From Enterococcus sulfureus ATCC 49903 (GTDB lineage: Bacteria > Bacillota > Bacilli > Lactobacillales > Enterococcaceae), in NCBI RefSeq assembly GCF_000407605.1, contig NZ_ASWO01000001.1, positions 620,001 through 684,000 on the forward strand: 64,000 nucleotides of DNA. The letters are read 5' to 3'. Below the pieces are notes generated by a model. It was not told the DNA's origin and did not search any database. It was given only the letters and a program-made list of their open reading frames with translations. The translations under genes were made by a program, and so were the position numbers. How positions within the stretch are numbered: the first letter of the stretch is position 1; every line of letters starts with the position of its first letter. Below, piece by piece: positions 1 through 8,730 of the stretch.

Positions 1-749
1 GTAGACCAAACACTTCCTTGCAACTCATGATACGCACAAGAATGAACCGTACGTTTGGTACTATAAAAATACTGGACATTGGGAAATAACTGATGCATCT
101 GCTCATAATAATACTCGATCGTAGCTTGTTCTTTTTCAGGAATATCGAACAAGTAACATGCATCTAATATCCCGGCGGAACAATAATCGACAAATGGTAA
201 AATCTGTTTAAAAATAAGGCTAGCTTCTTCCCTATTCCAAAGACTACTTCTAAAATTACAATCGAAACTGACTTTACAGCCGCTTGCTTTGGCTTGTTTG
301 ACCAATGAGATTGTCTGTTGGGCCCATTCTTTCGATAAAGCAGGCGTGACTCCTGAGATATGAAATAGCTCGACATCTTGAAATAGATCTTGCCACTCTT
401 CAATGTGACAATCAGCAAAACTAGAGTGTGCGCGATCATATATGACCGCAGCACCTCTACTTCCGCTACCACTTTCCACGTAATACGTCCCTAGGCGTGG
501 CCCACCTACAAGTAGCTTGCTTGTGTCGACAGCATATCGTTGGAGATGTTGGCGTACGCTTTTTCCTAAAGCATTTTTGGGTACTTTTGAGGCAAAAGCG
601 ACTTCATGACCATAATTGGCTAAAGAGATCGCTACGTTGGCTTCACCACCACCGTAATGAACTGCTAATGTAGGACTCATATTCAATCGTTGACCGGTCG
701 TAGTCGATAGTCGCAACATGATTTCACCTAACGTTAAGATCTTTGCCAT
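1..749 (-). CDS. kdgK: PfkB-family sugar kinase, probably 2-keto-3-deoxygluconate kinase (3' end outside window)
   Basis: Ribokinase/PfkB-type kinase, expected to phosphorylate 2-keto-3-deoxygluconate to KDPG in the cytoplasm. The start reads MAKILTLGEIMLRLS, followed by the sugar-binding GGGEANVA stretch (about residues 33-40) typical of KdgK. About 249 residues are visible; the C-terminal anion-hole/ATP motif lies beyond position 1. The start ATG at 749 is one base past the stop of the KDPG aldolase gene, so the two are coupled and consecutive in the pathway. That context supports KDG rather than ribose or fructose as substrate, but substrate is inferred. Confidence 0.85.
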   Translation of the reverse strand, partial: MAKILTLGEIMLRLSTTTGQRLNMSPTLAVHYGGGEANVAISLANYGHEVAFASKVPKNALGKSVRQHLQRYAVDTSKLLVGGPRLGTYYVESGSGSRGAAVIYDRAHSSFADCHIEEWQDLFQDVELFHISGVTPALSKEWAQQTISLVKQAKASGCKVSFDCNFRSSLWNREEASLIFKQILPFVDYCSAGILDACYLFDIPEKEQATIEYYYEQMHQLFPNVQYFYSTKRTVHSCAYHELQGSVWS

Positions 750-750
750 C

Positions 751-1398
751 TCACTCCCTCACAATCTGCTGATACAAAGTACTATATTCTTTAGCTAAAG
801 CTGTCACTTCTGTTACCCCTTTTGTTTGGAATACTTTCATAAAATGACTGCCGACACCGACAGCAACTGCACCTTGTTTGAACCACTCACTCATATTGTC
901 TAGATCGACGCCACCAGTCGGCATAATGTTCAATTGTGGAAGTGGCTGTTTGAACGTATGGATCATTTTAGGCGCATAGAGGTTTCCTGGAAACAGCTTG
1001 ATGATATCGACACCACTACTCAAAGCTTCATTCATCTCCGTGATCGTCATACAACCAGGTAAATAGGGAATTTGATATAGATTACATAAACGTGCTGTTT
1101 CACTATCGAAACTTGGACTTACGATATAGGTTGCGCCTGCTAAAATCGCTAAACGCGCTGTCGTTGCATCCAAAACAGTTCCTGCTCCGATCAAAACTTC
1201 AGGACGATCACGATAAGTGTGACGTAAAGTTTCAATGATCTCTGAAGCTTGATCTAGCGTATAGGTGATCTCGATCCCTAAGATACCACCTGCGATCAGC
1301 GCTTCACTAAACGCGATCGCCTCTTCTTTTGAATCACCTCTGACTACAGCGATGATCCCTGCTTGTTTGATTTTTTTTAAGATCTCAACTCGTTGCAT
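751..1398 (-). CDS. kdgA: 2-keto-3-deoxy-6-phosphogluconate (KDPG/KHG) aldolase
   Basis: Class I aldolase that splits KDPG into pyruvate and glyceraldehyde 3-phosphate, the last step of uronate breakdown. The 215-residue length is normal. Visible family features are GIIAVVRG near the N-terminus, GAGTVL (about residues 72-77), and the Schiff-base lysine in DIIKLFPG, followed by the phosphate-binding PTGGV. It lies 14 bases after the PTS IID gene and directly before the KDG kinase. The order PTS, aldolase, kinase suggests one leftward transcript. Confidence 0.93.
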   Translation of the reverse strand: MQRVEILKKIKQAGIIAVVRGDSKEEAIAFSEALIAGGILGIEITYTLDQASEIIETLRHTYRDRPEVLIGAGTVLDATTARLAILAGATYIVSPSFDSETARLCNLYQIPYLPGCMTITEMNEALSSGVDIIKLFPGNLYAPKMIHTFKQPLPQLNIMPTGGVDLDNMSEWFKQGAVAVGVGSHFMKVFQTKGVTEVTALAKEYSTLYQQIVRE

Positions 1399-1412
1399 AG
1401 ACTCACTCTTTT

Positions 1413-2231
1413 CTATTTAGGAATAGGTTGTCCTAATAATCCACAAGCGCTTAAGACAATAGAAGCAATTAACACGATCCAGATCACGCGAGTAGAATTC
1501 AATTTTTTACGTCCTAACATCCAATACGTTACCGCTACTAACAATACAGGAACCAAAGCAGGTAAGATCGCATCTAATGTATCTTGGAAGACTAACTCTA
1601 CTCCATTGTGTTTATAGACAAATGGCACGGCTGCTTTGACTACAGATGGGATCAACGCACCGATCACAGTGATCCCTAACACAGTCGCTGCATTTGTAAA
1701 CGCTGACAACTTATCTTTTAAGGTAGTTACTAGTTTCGTTCCTTGCTTATACCCTAATGGTAATAAGGCCGCACGTCCGAATAACAAGGCGACATTGGCA
1801 ACGATCCAAAGTACACATCCAACGATCGATCCTTTTTGAGCTAATGTTCCTGCGATCGAACCAAAGATCGTTCCCCAGATCACGTGGAATAATGAATCAC
1901 CGACCCCAGCTAATGAACCCATCAACGCTGTTTTTAACGCTACAATCGTATCTTTTGCTTTATAGCCATCTTTTTCTTCAATCGCCAAATCGATCCCCAT
2001 GATCAAGTTTCCAAAAATCGCATTTGTATTGAAGAATTGATTGTGTGTATGCATCATATCTTTGAATTGTGTTTCATCTTCAGCATAGAATTTTTTCAAT
2101 GCTGGCATCATCGCGTAAAGATAACCTGAACTCATCATTCGTTCGTAGTTCCAGTTCAATTGACTTCCTAAAATGTAACGCCAGCTAATTCTATTTAAGT
2201 CTTGTTTAGTCAAAGTTTTGTCTTTACTCAT
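1413..2231 (-). CDS. PTS system mannose/sorbose-family IID component
   Basis: Membrane subunit of a mannose-family phosphotransferase permease. The N-terminal part (SWRYILGSQLNWNYERMMSSGYLYAMMPAL) and the GSLAGVGDSLFHVIWGTIFGSIAG stretch are IID signatures, followed by several hydrophobic C-terminal segments. The frame is open upstream, but GGAGG at about 2241 favours ATG at 2231 (MSKDKTLT) or at 2237. With the 2231 start it overlaps the IIC stop by 8 bases, as usual for IIC-IID pairs. The neighbouring uronate enzymes suggest an oligosaccharide substrate with a hexuronate residue. Confidence 0.92.
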   Translation of the reverse strand: MSKDKTLTKQDLNRISWRYILGSQLNWNYERMMSSGYLYAMMPALKKFYAEDETQFKDMMHTHNQFFNTNAIFGNLIMGIDLAIEEKDGYKAKDTIVALKTALMGSLAGVGDSLFHVIWGTIFGSIAGTLAQKGSIVGCVLWIVANVALLFGRAALLPLGYKQGTKLVTTLKDKLSAFTNAATVLGITVIGALIPSVVKAAVPFVYKHNGVELVFQDTLDAILPALVPVLLVAVTYWMLGRKKLNSTRVIWIVLIASIVLSACGLLGQPIPK

Positions 2232-3018
2232 CACCATCAAATCCTCCTTCAAAATCTTGATTTCCAGAAACAGTAGTAGTGGCTACTTCTTTTGTTGTAT
2301 CACGTTTAAAAACGAACATCGCAGCGATGACACCAATTATCGATACCCCCATCATCGGGATATTCAAGTAAGCGGCTAAGAAGAACCCTAAAAGCAAGTA
2401 CGGTACGAATTGTTTAACTGGTAAGTAGCGTAATAAAATTGCGATACCGACAACAGGTAATACACCACCAGCAGTTTTTAATCCAGTCATCAACCATTCA
2501 GGCATATTGTCTGTTAACGCAATTACTGCTGCATCTCCTAGAATCAACATGATAAAAATCGGGATTGCACGAGAAAGACCCCAGAAAATAGAACCTGATA
2601 AAACCAATTTAGGAATTCGTTTGATATGCAAATGATCGATTGCTTTGTCGATACGATGTAATAAAAATACGTTACAAAAACGAGCTGCGACATCTAACTG
2701 AAGCATGAGGAGTGACACCGGAACTGCTAAACCAATCCCATATTCGGCACCTTTACCTGAAATTACCGCAAAGGCCGTACCTAATACAGCACCGGTGAAA
2801 TAATCGGGTACCGATGCACCACCAAAAGCTGCAATCCCTAGACGCATCAACTGTAACGTTCCGCCGACCATCAAACCGGTCGTCAAATCACCCATGATCA
2901 GACCCGAGATCATCCCGGCAATGACCGGCTGAGTCAACGTATTGGAAATCAAAGAATCATTAATGGCAATAAACGCATAGACTGTAATTAGTATGATTTG
3001 TAATGTGGAGATATGCAT
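2224..3018 (-). CDS. PTS system mannose/sorbose-family IIC component
   Basis: Integral membrane channel subunit of the same permease, 264 residues. It has alternating hydrophobic segments, including LTQPVIAGMISGLIMGDLTTG and GIAAFGGASVPDYFTGAVLG, characteristic of IIC of the mannose/sorbose/N-acetylgalactosamine class. The start ATG at 3018 follows an AGGAGG site, 14 bases after the IIAB stop. It is followed by IID with a short overlap. The substrate cannot be read from the sequence. Confidence 0.92.
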   Translation of the reverse strand: MHISTLQIILITVYAFIAINDSLISNTLTQPVIAGMISGLIMGDLTTGLMVGGTLQLMRLGIAAFGGASVPDYFTGAVLGTAFAVISGKGAEYGIGLAVPVSLLMLQLDVAARFCNVFLLHRIDKAIDHLHIKRIPKLVLSGSIFWGLSRAIPIFIMLILGDAAVIALTDNMPEWLMTGLKTAGGVLPVVGIAILLRYLPVKQFVPYLLLGFFLAAYLNIPMMGVSIIGVIAAMFVFKRDTTKEVATTTVSGNQDFEGGFDGDE

Positions 3019-3032
3019 GAGTTAGTCCTCCT

Positions 3033-3953
3033 TTATTTGTCGTTCATCTTTTTGATAAAGTCGATTGCTGGATCATTTGGTACAAGCTGTGCTTTAATCG
3101 TCATACCACTATCGGCTAAGGTTGTAAAAATCGTTTCTTCTTGTGGCATCAATTTGATACTCTTCGTGATTTCTTTCGCGCCGTCTTTATAACTGATATT
3201 TCCTACTGTTAAGGTTTCGATCTTCCCTCCCGCGTTCACAAAATCTAAAACATCATTTGGTGTTTTGAACAATAAGAAAATACGTTGTTTCCCATATTTT
3301 CCTTTATTGATATTTTCAGCAGCTTTTCCAGGTGCTAACACAGATAGTCTCATCGTAGACGGTGCAGCAAGACGAAGAGATGATTTTTGTAACGGATCAT
3401 TTGCGGCATCTGCATTTGCAACGATGATTCGCTGGGTATCCAAGCTTGTCGTCCAGATTCCAGCTACTTGTCCATGGATCAATCGTTCATCGATACGAGC
3501 ATTGACAATCACTGCTTTTCCAGCATAATGACTGTAATCTTTTTTTGCTATCGGATTTTCCGGCTCAGGTTCAACTTGCGTCAAGGCCATTTTGACATCT
3601 AAGATTCCTTGACGAGCACTTTTGATTAGTTCTTGATTGGATAACGAAAAATTGGTAGCGCCTTCAATTACAAGAGGTAAAGAAAGTCCTGCGATAACAG
3701 TAACGTTTGGATCGTCTACGTAATGTTTGATTGCCGTGTTACAAGGCGTACCACCTAGAAGATCAGCAATAATCAGCACTTCTCCTGTAAAGGTTTTCAT
3801 TTTTTTTAGTAGGCGTTCTTCAAAAATCAAATTGTCTTCGCCCTCATTAAGCGATAGAGCATGAATCGTATCTTGCTTCCCAATGATCATCTCCAGTGTG
3901 GACTTTACACCGTGTGCCATGTCGCCATGACTGATTAATAAAATAGTTCTCAC
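3033..3953 (-). CDS. PTS system mannose-family IIAB fusion protein
   Basis: Cytoplasmic phosphoryl-transfer protein with two domains joined by a Pro/Glu-rich linker. The IIA domain (about 1-130) carries its phospho-histidine in ISHGDMAHG (His9 from this start). The IIB domain (about 145-306) carries its own in IDERLIHGQV (His160). A GTG nine bases upstream lies inside the AGGAGTG ribosome site and so cannot be the start. The GTG at 3953, eight bases after AGGAG, is preferred. It is the first gene of the PTS operon and faces the GntR gene. Confidence 0.92.
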   Translation of the reverse strand: MRTILLISHGDMAHGVKSTLEMIIGKQDTIHALSLNEGEDNLIFEERLLKKMKTFTGEVLIIADLLGGTPCNTAIKHYVDDPNVTVIAGLSLPLVIEGATNFSLSNQELIKSARQGILDVKMALTQVEPEPENPIAKKDYSHYAGKAVIVNARIDERLIHGQVAGIWTTSLDTQRIIVANADAANDPLQKSSLRLAAPSTMRLSVLAPGKAAENINKGKYGKQRIFLLFKTPNDVLDFVNAGGKIETLTVGNISYKDGAKEITKSIKLMPQEETIFTTLADSGMTIKAQLVPNDPAIDFIKKMNDK

Positions 3954-4008
3954 GTGAATCACTCCTAAATAAAATAATAGTGGACCGAATGAAGTGCTTT
4001 TGCTATTT

Positions 4009-4131
4009 ACAAACCTAATATATCATAATATGTTAGGTTTGTAAATTCAATATGTTAAGATATTGAATTTTTTTATTCCTAGCTGTTTTTAGCGGTTTCT
4101 TGCTATAATTTTCTAAATTAACATGTTATAC
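4009..4131. promoter_or_regulatory. Divergent control region with inverted repeats (candidate GntR operators)
   Basis: Between the PTS operon and the GntR gene lie perfect 10-base arms ACAAACCTAA/TTAGGTTTGT (about 4010-4044), then TTCAATAT/ATATTGAA (about 4047-4070), then TTAACATGTTA (about 4118-4128). The shared core is AATATGTTA. These are good candidate operators; binding is inferred. Confidence 0.55.
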
Positions 4132-4163
4132 TCAAAGTGAAAACGTTTAAGGAGGAGAAATTT

Positions 4164-4871
4164 ATGATCCCAAAATATCAAAAAATAAAACGGGATCTCA
4201 TTACAGAGATCAAACAACATAAATTCATTCCTGGCGATAAGTTCTATTCAGAAGCCGATATCAAAGCGAAATACGAAGTCAGTTCGATCACAGCAGTGAA
4301 AGCCTTAAATGAATTGACGACCGCTGGCTATCTTTATCGGATACAAGGAAAAGGAACCTTTGTTTCAAAATCAAAAGTCGCTCAGACAGTCAAGTTTTCA
4401 GATATCGAGAACCATTCTCCAGATAAAGAAACGATCAAAGTGCTTAGTATCACTGAAGAGTCTGATCCAGAGATCTTAGCAGAACTCGGTTTAAAAAAAG
4501 ACGAAAGCTACTATAAGATCGTACGTGTTCGATCAGTAGAAGAAACACCTTTTTTAGTCCATATCACACATATGCCAAAATCTTTGATCAATGAAGCGTT
4601 GATTGATGATCTTTCAGCTTTTAGTAGCATTTATGAGCGTGTACGAAAAGATTCCAATATCGATCTATTCTCTTTGTCTTCAGTAGAGACTAATGAGATC
4701 GTCTTTCCAGAACATGCACCATTAATGGCTCTTTTACAACTCAGTTTTCGTGAGCCTGCAGTCAAACAAGTCAAGCATACTTACCTAGACGATAAAAGTG
4801 TCGCCGAATATATCATCAGTTATAAACATTGGCGTTACTTTAAAACAAAAATAGAAGTAGAAGCGGATTAA
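4164..4871 (+). CDS. GntR-family (HutC/UTRA) transcriptional regulator
   Basis: Sugar-responsive regulator of 235 residues. An N-terminal winged helix-turn-helix (about 1-70; MIPKYQKIKRDLITEI, SEADIKAKYEVSSITAVKALNEL, RIQGKGTFVS) is followed by a UTRA ligand-binding domain (about 85-230). The AGGAGGAG six bases before ATG 4164 decides this start over an upstream ATG at 4137. A cre-like sequence (TGAAAACGTTTAAG, two mismatches at the right end) lies just upstream. Its position between the PTS and hydrolase genes makes it the probable local regulator. Its 3' end overlaps the convergent GH35 gene by 4 bases. Confidence 0.92.
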   Translation: MIPKYQKIKRDLITEIKQHKFIPGDKFYSEADIKAKYEVSSITAVKALNELTTAGYLYRIQGKGTFVSKSKVAQTVKFSDIENHSPDKETIKVLSITEESDPEILAELGLKKDESYYKIVRVRSVEETPFLVHITHMPKSLINEALIDDLSAFSSIYERVRKDSNIDLFSLSSVETNEIVFPEHAPLMALLQLSFREPAVKQVKHTYLDDKSVAEYIISYKHWRYFKTKIEVEAD

Positions 4872-6667
4872 GCTTCTACTTCTATTTGTTTTGCAGTCAG
4901 AGCATGATCACTAAATACGAGTTCGTTGATCTCGCTTCCTTCTGTTTCAAAGATTACGACTTTATTTTTTCCGGTTATCAAAAATTCTTTCGGACAATAT
5001 AAAGTGTACGTAGGTCCTTGGTTCCAATAACGACCAAGTAGATGTCCGTTGACACTGATGATTCCTTTACCATACTGACGACAGTCGATATAAGTATCGC
5101 AAACCTCAGCCAACGTGAAGTCTACCTCATAAAACGAAGGCTGTGTAGGATCAGCTTCTTTAGTAAAATCGATTGCAGCGATCTGTTCAGCATCCAAGTT
5201 CAATGATGATTGCGTATAGCCTTGATGGAAATGGATATCATGGATCACACCTCCGCGGATCCCTTTTGATTGCGTCGGATTGTTCAGCTTAAATCCATAA
5301 TTTACTCTGCCCATATTTTCCACCAAAATATCCAATGCGATCGTTTCTTGCTCTTCTTTTCCACTGATCAAGACTTCTTCACCGATCGCTTCTCGATATT
5401 GAGTCGTCTGGTATTGTCGATCGACATAAAGTTGTGCGCGGTCACTAACTTCCACTAACTTGATCTTCGTTTCATGACGATAATTTTTCAACGTTAATGA
5501 ATACAACATATAGCCATACCCTGTCCCAGCTTCTTCCATCGTTTGCGGATAGGTCGATTGGATCTTTGGTGCGATCGCATCTAGTGTCGCAAACAAGGAT
5601 ACGCTATTAGTCACAGGAAATACCCCTAAATGTTGGAGTTTTTTCGTACGTGGTGCAGCTTGTTGTACTTCAGGACAAACTTCTTTGATCGCTTGTTGTA
5701 CCGCATAGTATTTTGCTGTCGGCTCGCCACTTTCAGTCAATAATGCATCGTAATCATACGAAGTGATCTGAGGTAGATCGGTCGTGCCACGAGCAGAACA
5801 ACCATTGTAAAACCCGAAATTCGTCCCTCCATGAAACATATACAGATTCAGTGAACCGATCTTCAGCATCTCTTTGACATCTTGTGCAAGTTCAGCTGGA
5901 TCACGCGTAATGATCGGCTCGCCCCAACGATTGAACCATCCATCCCAGTACTCCATACACATGATTGGCCATTTTTTACCATGACGGGCCATAAAATCAG
6001 CCAGCACAGCACTATTTTCTTTTGAATGACTTCCAAAATTTCCAGTCACAAATACGTCTTCTTCGATCAGCGTTCCGGCATCTAAGACTTCATCCCATGA
6101 ACCATCAGAAGTAAATAAAGGCACCTCCACTCCTAGTTGTTCCATGATCGCTTTTGTTTGACGTAGATACTCTTTTTCCATACCGTAAGATCCATATTCA
6201 TTTTCGACTTGCATCATCAAGACCGGACCGCCTTGTGTGATCTGCAACGGTAATAATTTAGGTAACAAGACGGAAAAATAATCGTAGACGTATTGCATAA
6301 AAATAGGATCAGTCGAACGCAAGCGCAGTTGTTTATTTTGCAATAACCATGCTGGCAATCCGCCAAATTCCCATTCTGCACAAATGTAGACGCTCGGACG
6401 TAAGATCACGTAAAGTCCCATTTTTTGTGCTAGGCGAACGAACGATACTACATCATGCCTACCGGAAAAATCAAATGTCCCTTTTTGTGGCTCATGAATA
6501 TTCCAAGGGATATATGTCTCGACCGTATTTGCGCCCAAAGCTTTTAAATTGTATAAACTATCTTCCCACTGTGCTGGCGTCATACGAAAATAATGGATCG
6601 CACCACTGATCAGTTTCATTGGCTGATTGTCGATCAGGAATTCTTCTTTGATTTCAAATGTTGTCAT
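4868..6667 (-). CDS. Glycoside hydrolase family 35 beta-galactosidase
   Basis: Predicted exo-beta-galactosidase of 599 residues. The TIM-barrel domain (about 1-330) shows the GH35 acid/base in MQVENEYGSYG (Glu157) and the nucleophile in CMEYWDGWF (Glu239). C-terminal beta-sandwich jelly-roll regions follow, ending GKNKVVIFETEGSE. There is no signal peptide, so it probably acts in the cytoplasm on an imported oligosaccharide, like BgaC-type enzymes. It lies four bases after the GH88 gene in one leftward cluster. Together they would remove terminal galactose and unsaturated uronic acid. Confidence 0.93.
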   Translation of the reverse strand: MTTFEIKEEFLIDNQPMKLISGAIHYFRMTPAQWEDSLYNLKALGANTVETYIPWNIHEPQKGTFDFSGRHDVVSFVRLAQKMGLYVILRPSVYICAEWEFGGLPAWLLQNKQLRLRSTDPIFMQYVYDYFSVLLPKLLPLQITQGGPVLMMQVENEYGSYGMEKEYLRQTKAIMEQLGVEVPLFTSDGSWDEVLDAGTLIEEDVFVTGNFGSHSKENSAVLADFMARHGKKWPIMCMEYWDGWFNRWGEPIITRDPAELAQDVKEMLKIGSLNLYMFHGGTNFGFYNGCSARGTTDLPQITSYDYDALLTESGEPTAKYYAVQQAIKEVCPEVQQAAPRTKKLQHLGVFPVTNSVSLFATLDAIAPKIQSTYPQTMEEAGTGYGYMLYSLTLKNYRHETKIKLVEVSDRAQLYVDRQYQTTQYREAIGEEVLISGKEEQETIALDILVENMGRVNYGFKLNNPTQSKGIRGGVIHDIHFHQGYTQSSLNLDAEQIAAIDFTKEADPTQPSFYEVDFTLAEVCDTYIDCRQYGKGIISVNGHLLGRYWNQGPTYTLYCPKEFLITGKNKVVIFETEGSEINELVFSDHALTAKQIEVEA

Positions 6668-6671
6668 TTTT

Positions 6672-7835
6672 TCACCAATATCTATTCCATTCTGGATGTG
6701 CTATACGCATGAGCGCTTCAAAATAAAAATAATCGCCCCAAAGATTTGCCTCATCGACACCTTTGCCTTCGTGATACGCATACACTCCATGAAGTAATAG
6801 CCCTTCTTCATTTATTTTGTCTCGACTGGTATAGTATTCTCCTAGTTGAACGATCAAACCTTTCGCACATGCCTCAGCATCGGGATAGACCTTAAGTGAT
6901 GATGCTTCTAGTAGACCACAAGCCACGATCGCTGCAGCTGAACTATCCTTTGCATCAGGTTGAGCATCATTAAAATCAAAATCCCAATACGGAATCAGAT
7001 CATTTGGTAAATGATTTAAAAACACATCGACGATCGCCGGATAGATACTTGGAAATAATCGATTTGTTAGATATTTATAATCTAGTGGTATCCCTAATAC
7101 GGCCCAACTTTGACCACGAGCCCAAATCGATTCATCACTGTTTCCCTGATGTGTTGCGCCATATGTCTTCATCCCGGTTTCAGGATCAAAATAATAAGTA
7201 TGGTACGTCGTCCCATCTGGTTTGATCACCGTAGAAAGTACTGTATCAAAATGTTTTTGTGCGATCGCTTGATACTTTAGATCACCTGAAAGTTGCGATG
7301 CTTGGAACAATAGTGGCAGATTGATCAAGGAATCGATGATCAATCGGTATTCTTTAGGATCGCCCAACGTTCCCCAAGCTTGAATAAATTCGCCTTTTTC
7401 CTGATAGCGAGTGATTAAACGATCCGCAGCTAAAATCAGTGTTTCTTTATATGTTTCTTTGTTCGTCTGCTGCCATCCTGCACCAATCGATAGACTATAT
7501 AAAAAACCAATATCGTGGTGGTCAAGGATATAATGATCTGCTAATCGCTGTTTGAAACTTTCACAGTTACGTGTCGCTTGTTCAAAAAATACCCTGTCTC
7601 CTGTTTGTTCATAACACATCCATAGCATCCCCGTCCAAAAGCCATTCGTCCAATCATCATTGCCTTTGATACGATATTTCCCATCTGTTGCACATGCTGA
7701 AGGAAAATCATCTTGGAAGCGGATCATATTGTGACGGATCTTAGCAATACAAAACTGAAGTTGTTCTTGAAGCCACTTTTGTGATAGATGTTTGGAGCAC
7801 TCGAGCAATCGTTGTTTATTTTGTTGTACAGACAT
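6672..7835 (-). CDS. Glycoside hydrolase family 88 unsaturated glucuronyl/galacturonyl hydrolase
   Basis: Cytoplasmic (alpha/alpha)6-barrel enzyme of 387 residues. It hydrates the 4,5-unsaturated uronic acid left by polysaccharide lyases and so releases it from an oligosaccharide. Family motifs are DWTNGFWTGMLW (about 61-72), the catalytic-region aspartate in HDIGF (Asp108) and a second in IIDSLINLPLL (Asp168). The product would isomerise towards KDG, which the kinase and aldolase at the left end of the window would consume. KduI/KduD-type steps are not in this window. The substrate polymer (glycosaminoglycan, pectin or similar) is open. Confidence 0.9.
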   Translation of the reverse strand: MSVQQNKQRLLECSKHLSQKWLQEQLQFCIAKIRHNMIRFQDDFPSACATDGKYRIKGNDDWTNGFWTGMLWMCYEQTGDRVFFEQATRNCESFKQRLADHYILDHHDIGFLYSLSIGAGWQQTNKETYKETLILAADRLITRYQEKGEFIQAWGTLGDPKEYRLIIDSLINLPLLFQASQLSGDLKYQAIAQKHFDTVLSTVIKPDGTTYHTYYFDPETGMKTYGATHQGNSDESIWARGQSWAVLGIPLDYKYLTNRLFPSIYPAIVDVFLNHLPNDLIPYWDFDFNDAQPDAKDSSAAAIVACGLLEASSLKVYPDAEACAKGLIVQLGEYYTSRDKINEEGLLLHGVYAYHEGKGVDEANLWGDYFYFEALMRIAHPEWNRYW

Positions 7836-7851
7836 ACAAAACCTCCGTTCT

Positions 7852-7885
7852 AAAAATTAAAATGTTAATATATTAAATTTAAACG
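7852..7885. promoter_or_regulatory. AT-rich palindrome upstream of GH88 gene
   Basis: The sequence around 7860-7880 contains AATGTTAATATATTAA, with the palindrome TTAATATATTAA. It resembles the AATATGTTA sites before the PTS operon and at about 10509, so it may be an internal operator of the same regulon. Inference from motif likeness only. Confidence 0.35.
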
Positions 7886-7899
7886 CTAAAAAAATTTTG

Positions 7900-8730
7900 C
7901 TATAAAATCCGACGTCCAAAAGCTTCGATCTGGGTCAATGCTGGGAACGATGAAGCATCCTGATGTTTGAGCAACTGCGAAAACGTGATCGTACGTGTTC
8001 GCTTTTTTTCGATAATAAATGTCTGAAAATCAAGTCGATTCGTCGTGTCCATTCTCTGACTAGTCCCATCAGAAAACGTGATCGTCACTTGCTCCCAATA
8101 ACTATCGTGGGGATAATCACCACGAAACAGCAATTGAATCCGATCGAGTTCCACTTCACTTCCAAAGTCGATCGTTAAAGCAGCATCAGGCATTTGATTG
8201 ATCCCCCATGAGGTGAATGGATAGGATCCATGTGACTGATTGGCATATTTCCCATCGATCGCATTTTTAGCAAAAAAGACTACATCATCGCGCGTCTCCA
8301 CATTGGCATAGGCATGAGGAAAAGCTCCAGATCCTGCTTTTTGATCATGAGTATTTTGGGTAAGATTTTGATAATTGGTGATCTCAAAAGGATAGGCATA
8401 CCGCACCATGATATGATGGCGTTTCGCTGAAAAAGCAGTCTCGACCAGCGCTTTTTTGTCCGTATCTTTCGTAAGCACTTGATAACGCCACGTGTCTTCA
8501 GGGATATATAACAAAGCAGGTGCTAACGTTTCATCCAGTTGGACGACGACATAGTTTTCTTTAGTATCAAAACGAACATCAATATAATCTCCTAGTTGAT
8601 AGGTATAATCCTTGATCCCTAATACCGCTTGTTCTTTTGCGGTTACCCGATATGCTCCTACCTCTTTCTCATGATCGATCGGACCGGTGATCACTTGGTG
8701 TTCATGATTTTTTAATTCGATTGTTATCAT
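7900..8730 (-). CDS. Unrecognised beta-rich protein with a C-terminal F5/8C-like (carbohydrate-binding) region
   Basis: A 276-residue protein without signal peptide or membrane segment. I do not recognise the family. The C-terminal half (about 155-270) has the look of a discoidin/F5-8 type C fold: FAKNAIDGKYAN, then SWGINQMPDAALTIDFG, then VELDRIQLLFRGDYPHDSYW and TITFSDGTSQ. The N-terminal half is beta-rich. Its ATG overlaps the stop of the DUF2264 gene by 4 bases, so the two are made together and probably act on the same glycan. It could be a binding module or a catalytic partner; no active site is evident. Confidence 0.6.
   Translation of the reverse strand: MITIELKNHEHQVITGPIDHEKEVGAYRVTAKEQAVLGIKDYTYQLGDYIDVRFDTKENYVVVQLDETLAPALLYIPEDTWRYQVLTKDTDKKALVETAFSAKRHHIMVRYAYPFEITNYQNLTQNTHDQKAGSGAFPHAYANVETRDDVVFFAKNAIDGKYANQSHGSYPFTSWGINQMPDAALTIDFGSEVELDRIQLLFRGDYPHDSYWEQVTITFSDGTSQRMDTTNRLDFQTFIIEKKRTRTITFSQLLKHQDASSFPALTQIEAFGRRIL

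Noticed and set aside
3953-3962. GTG at 3962 as start of the PTS IIAB gene
   Set aside because: It overlaps the AGGAGTG ribosome site; the GTG at 3953 has proper spacing.
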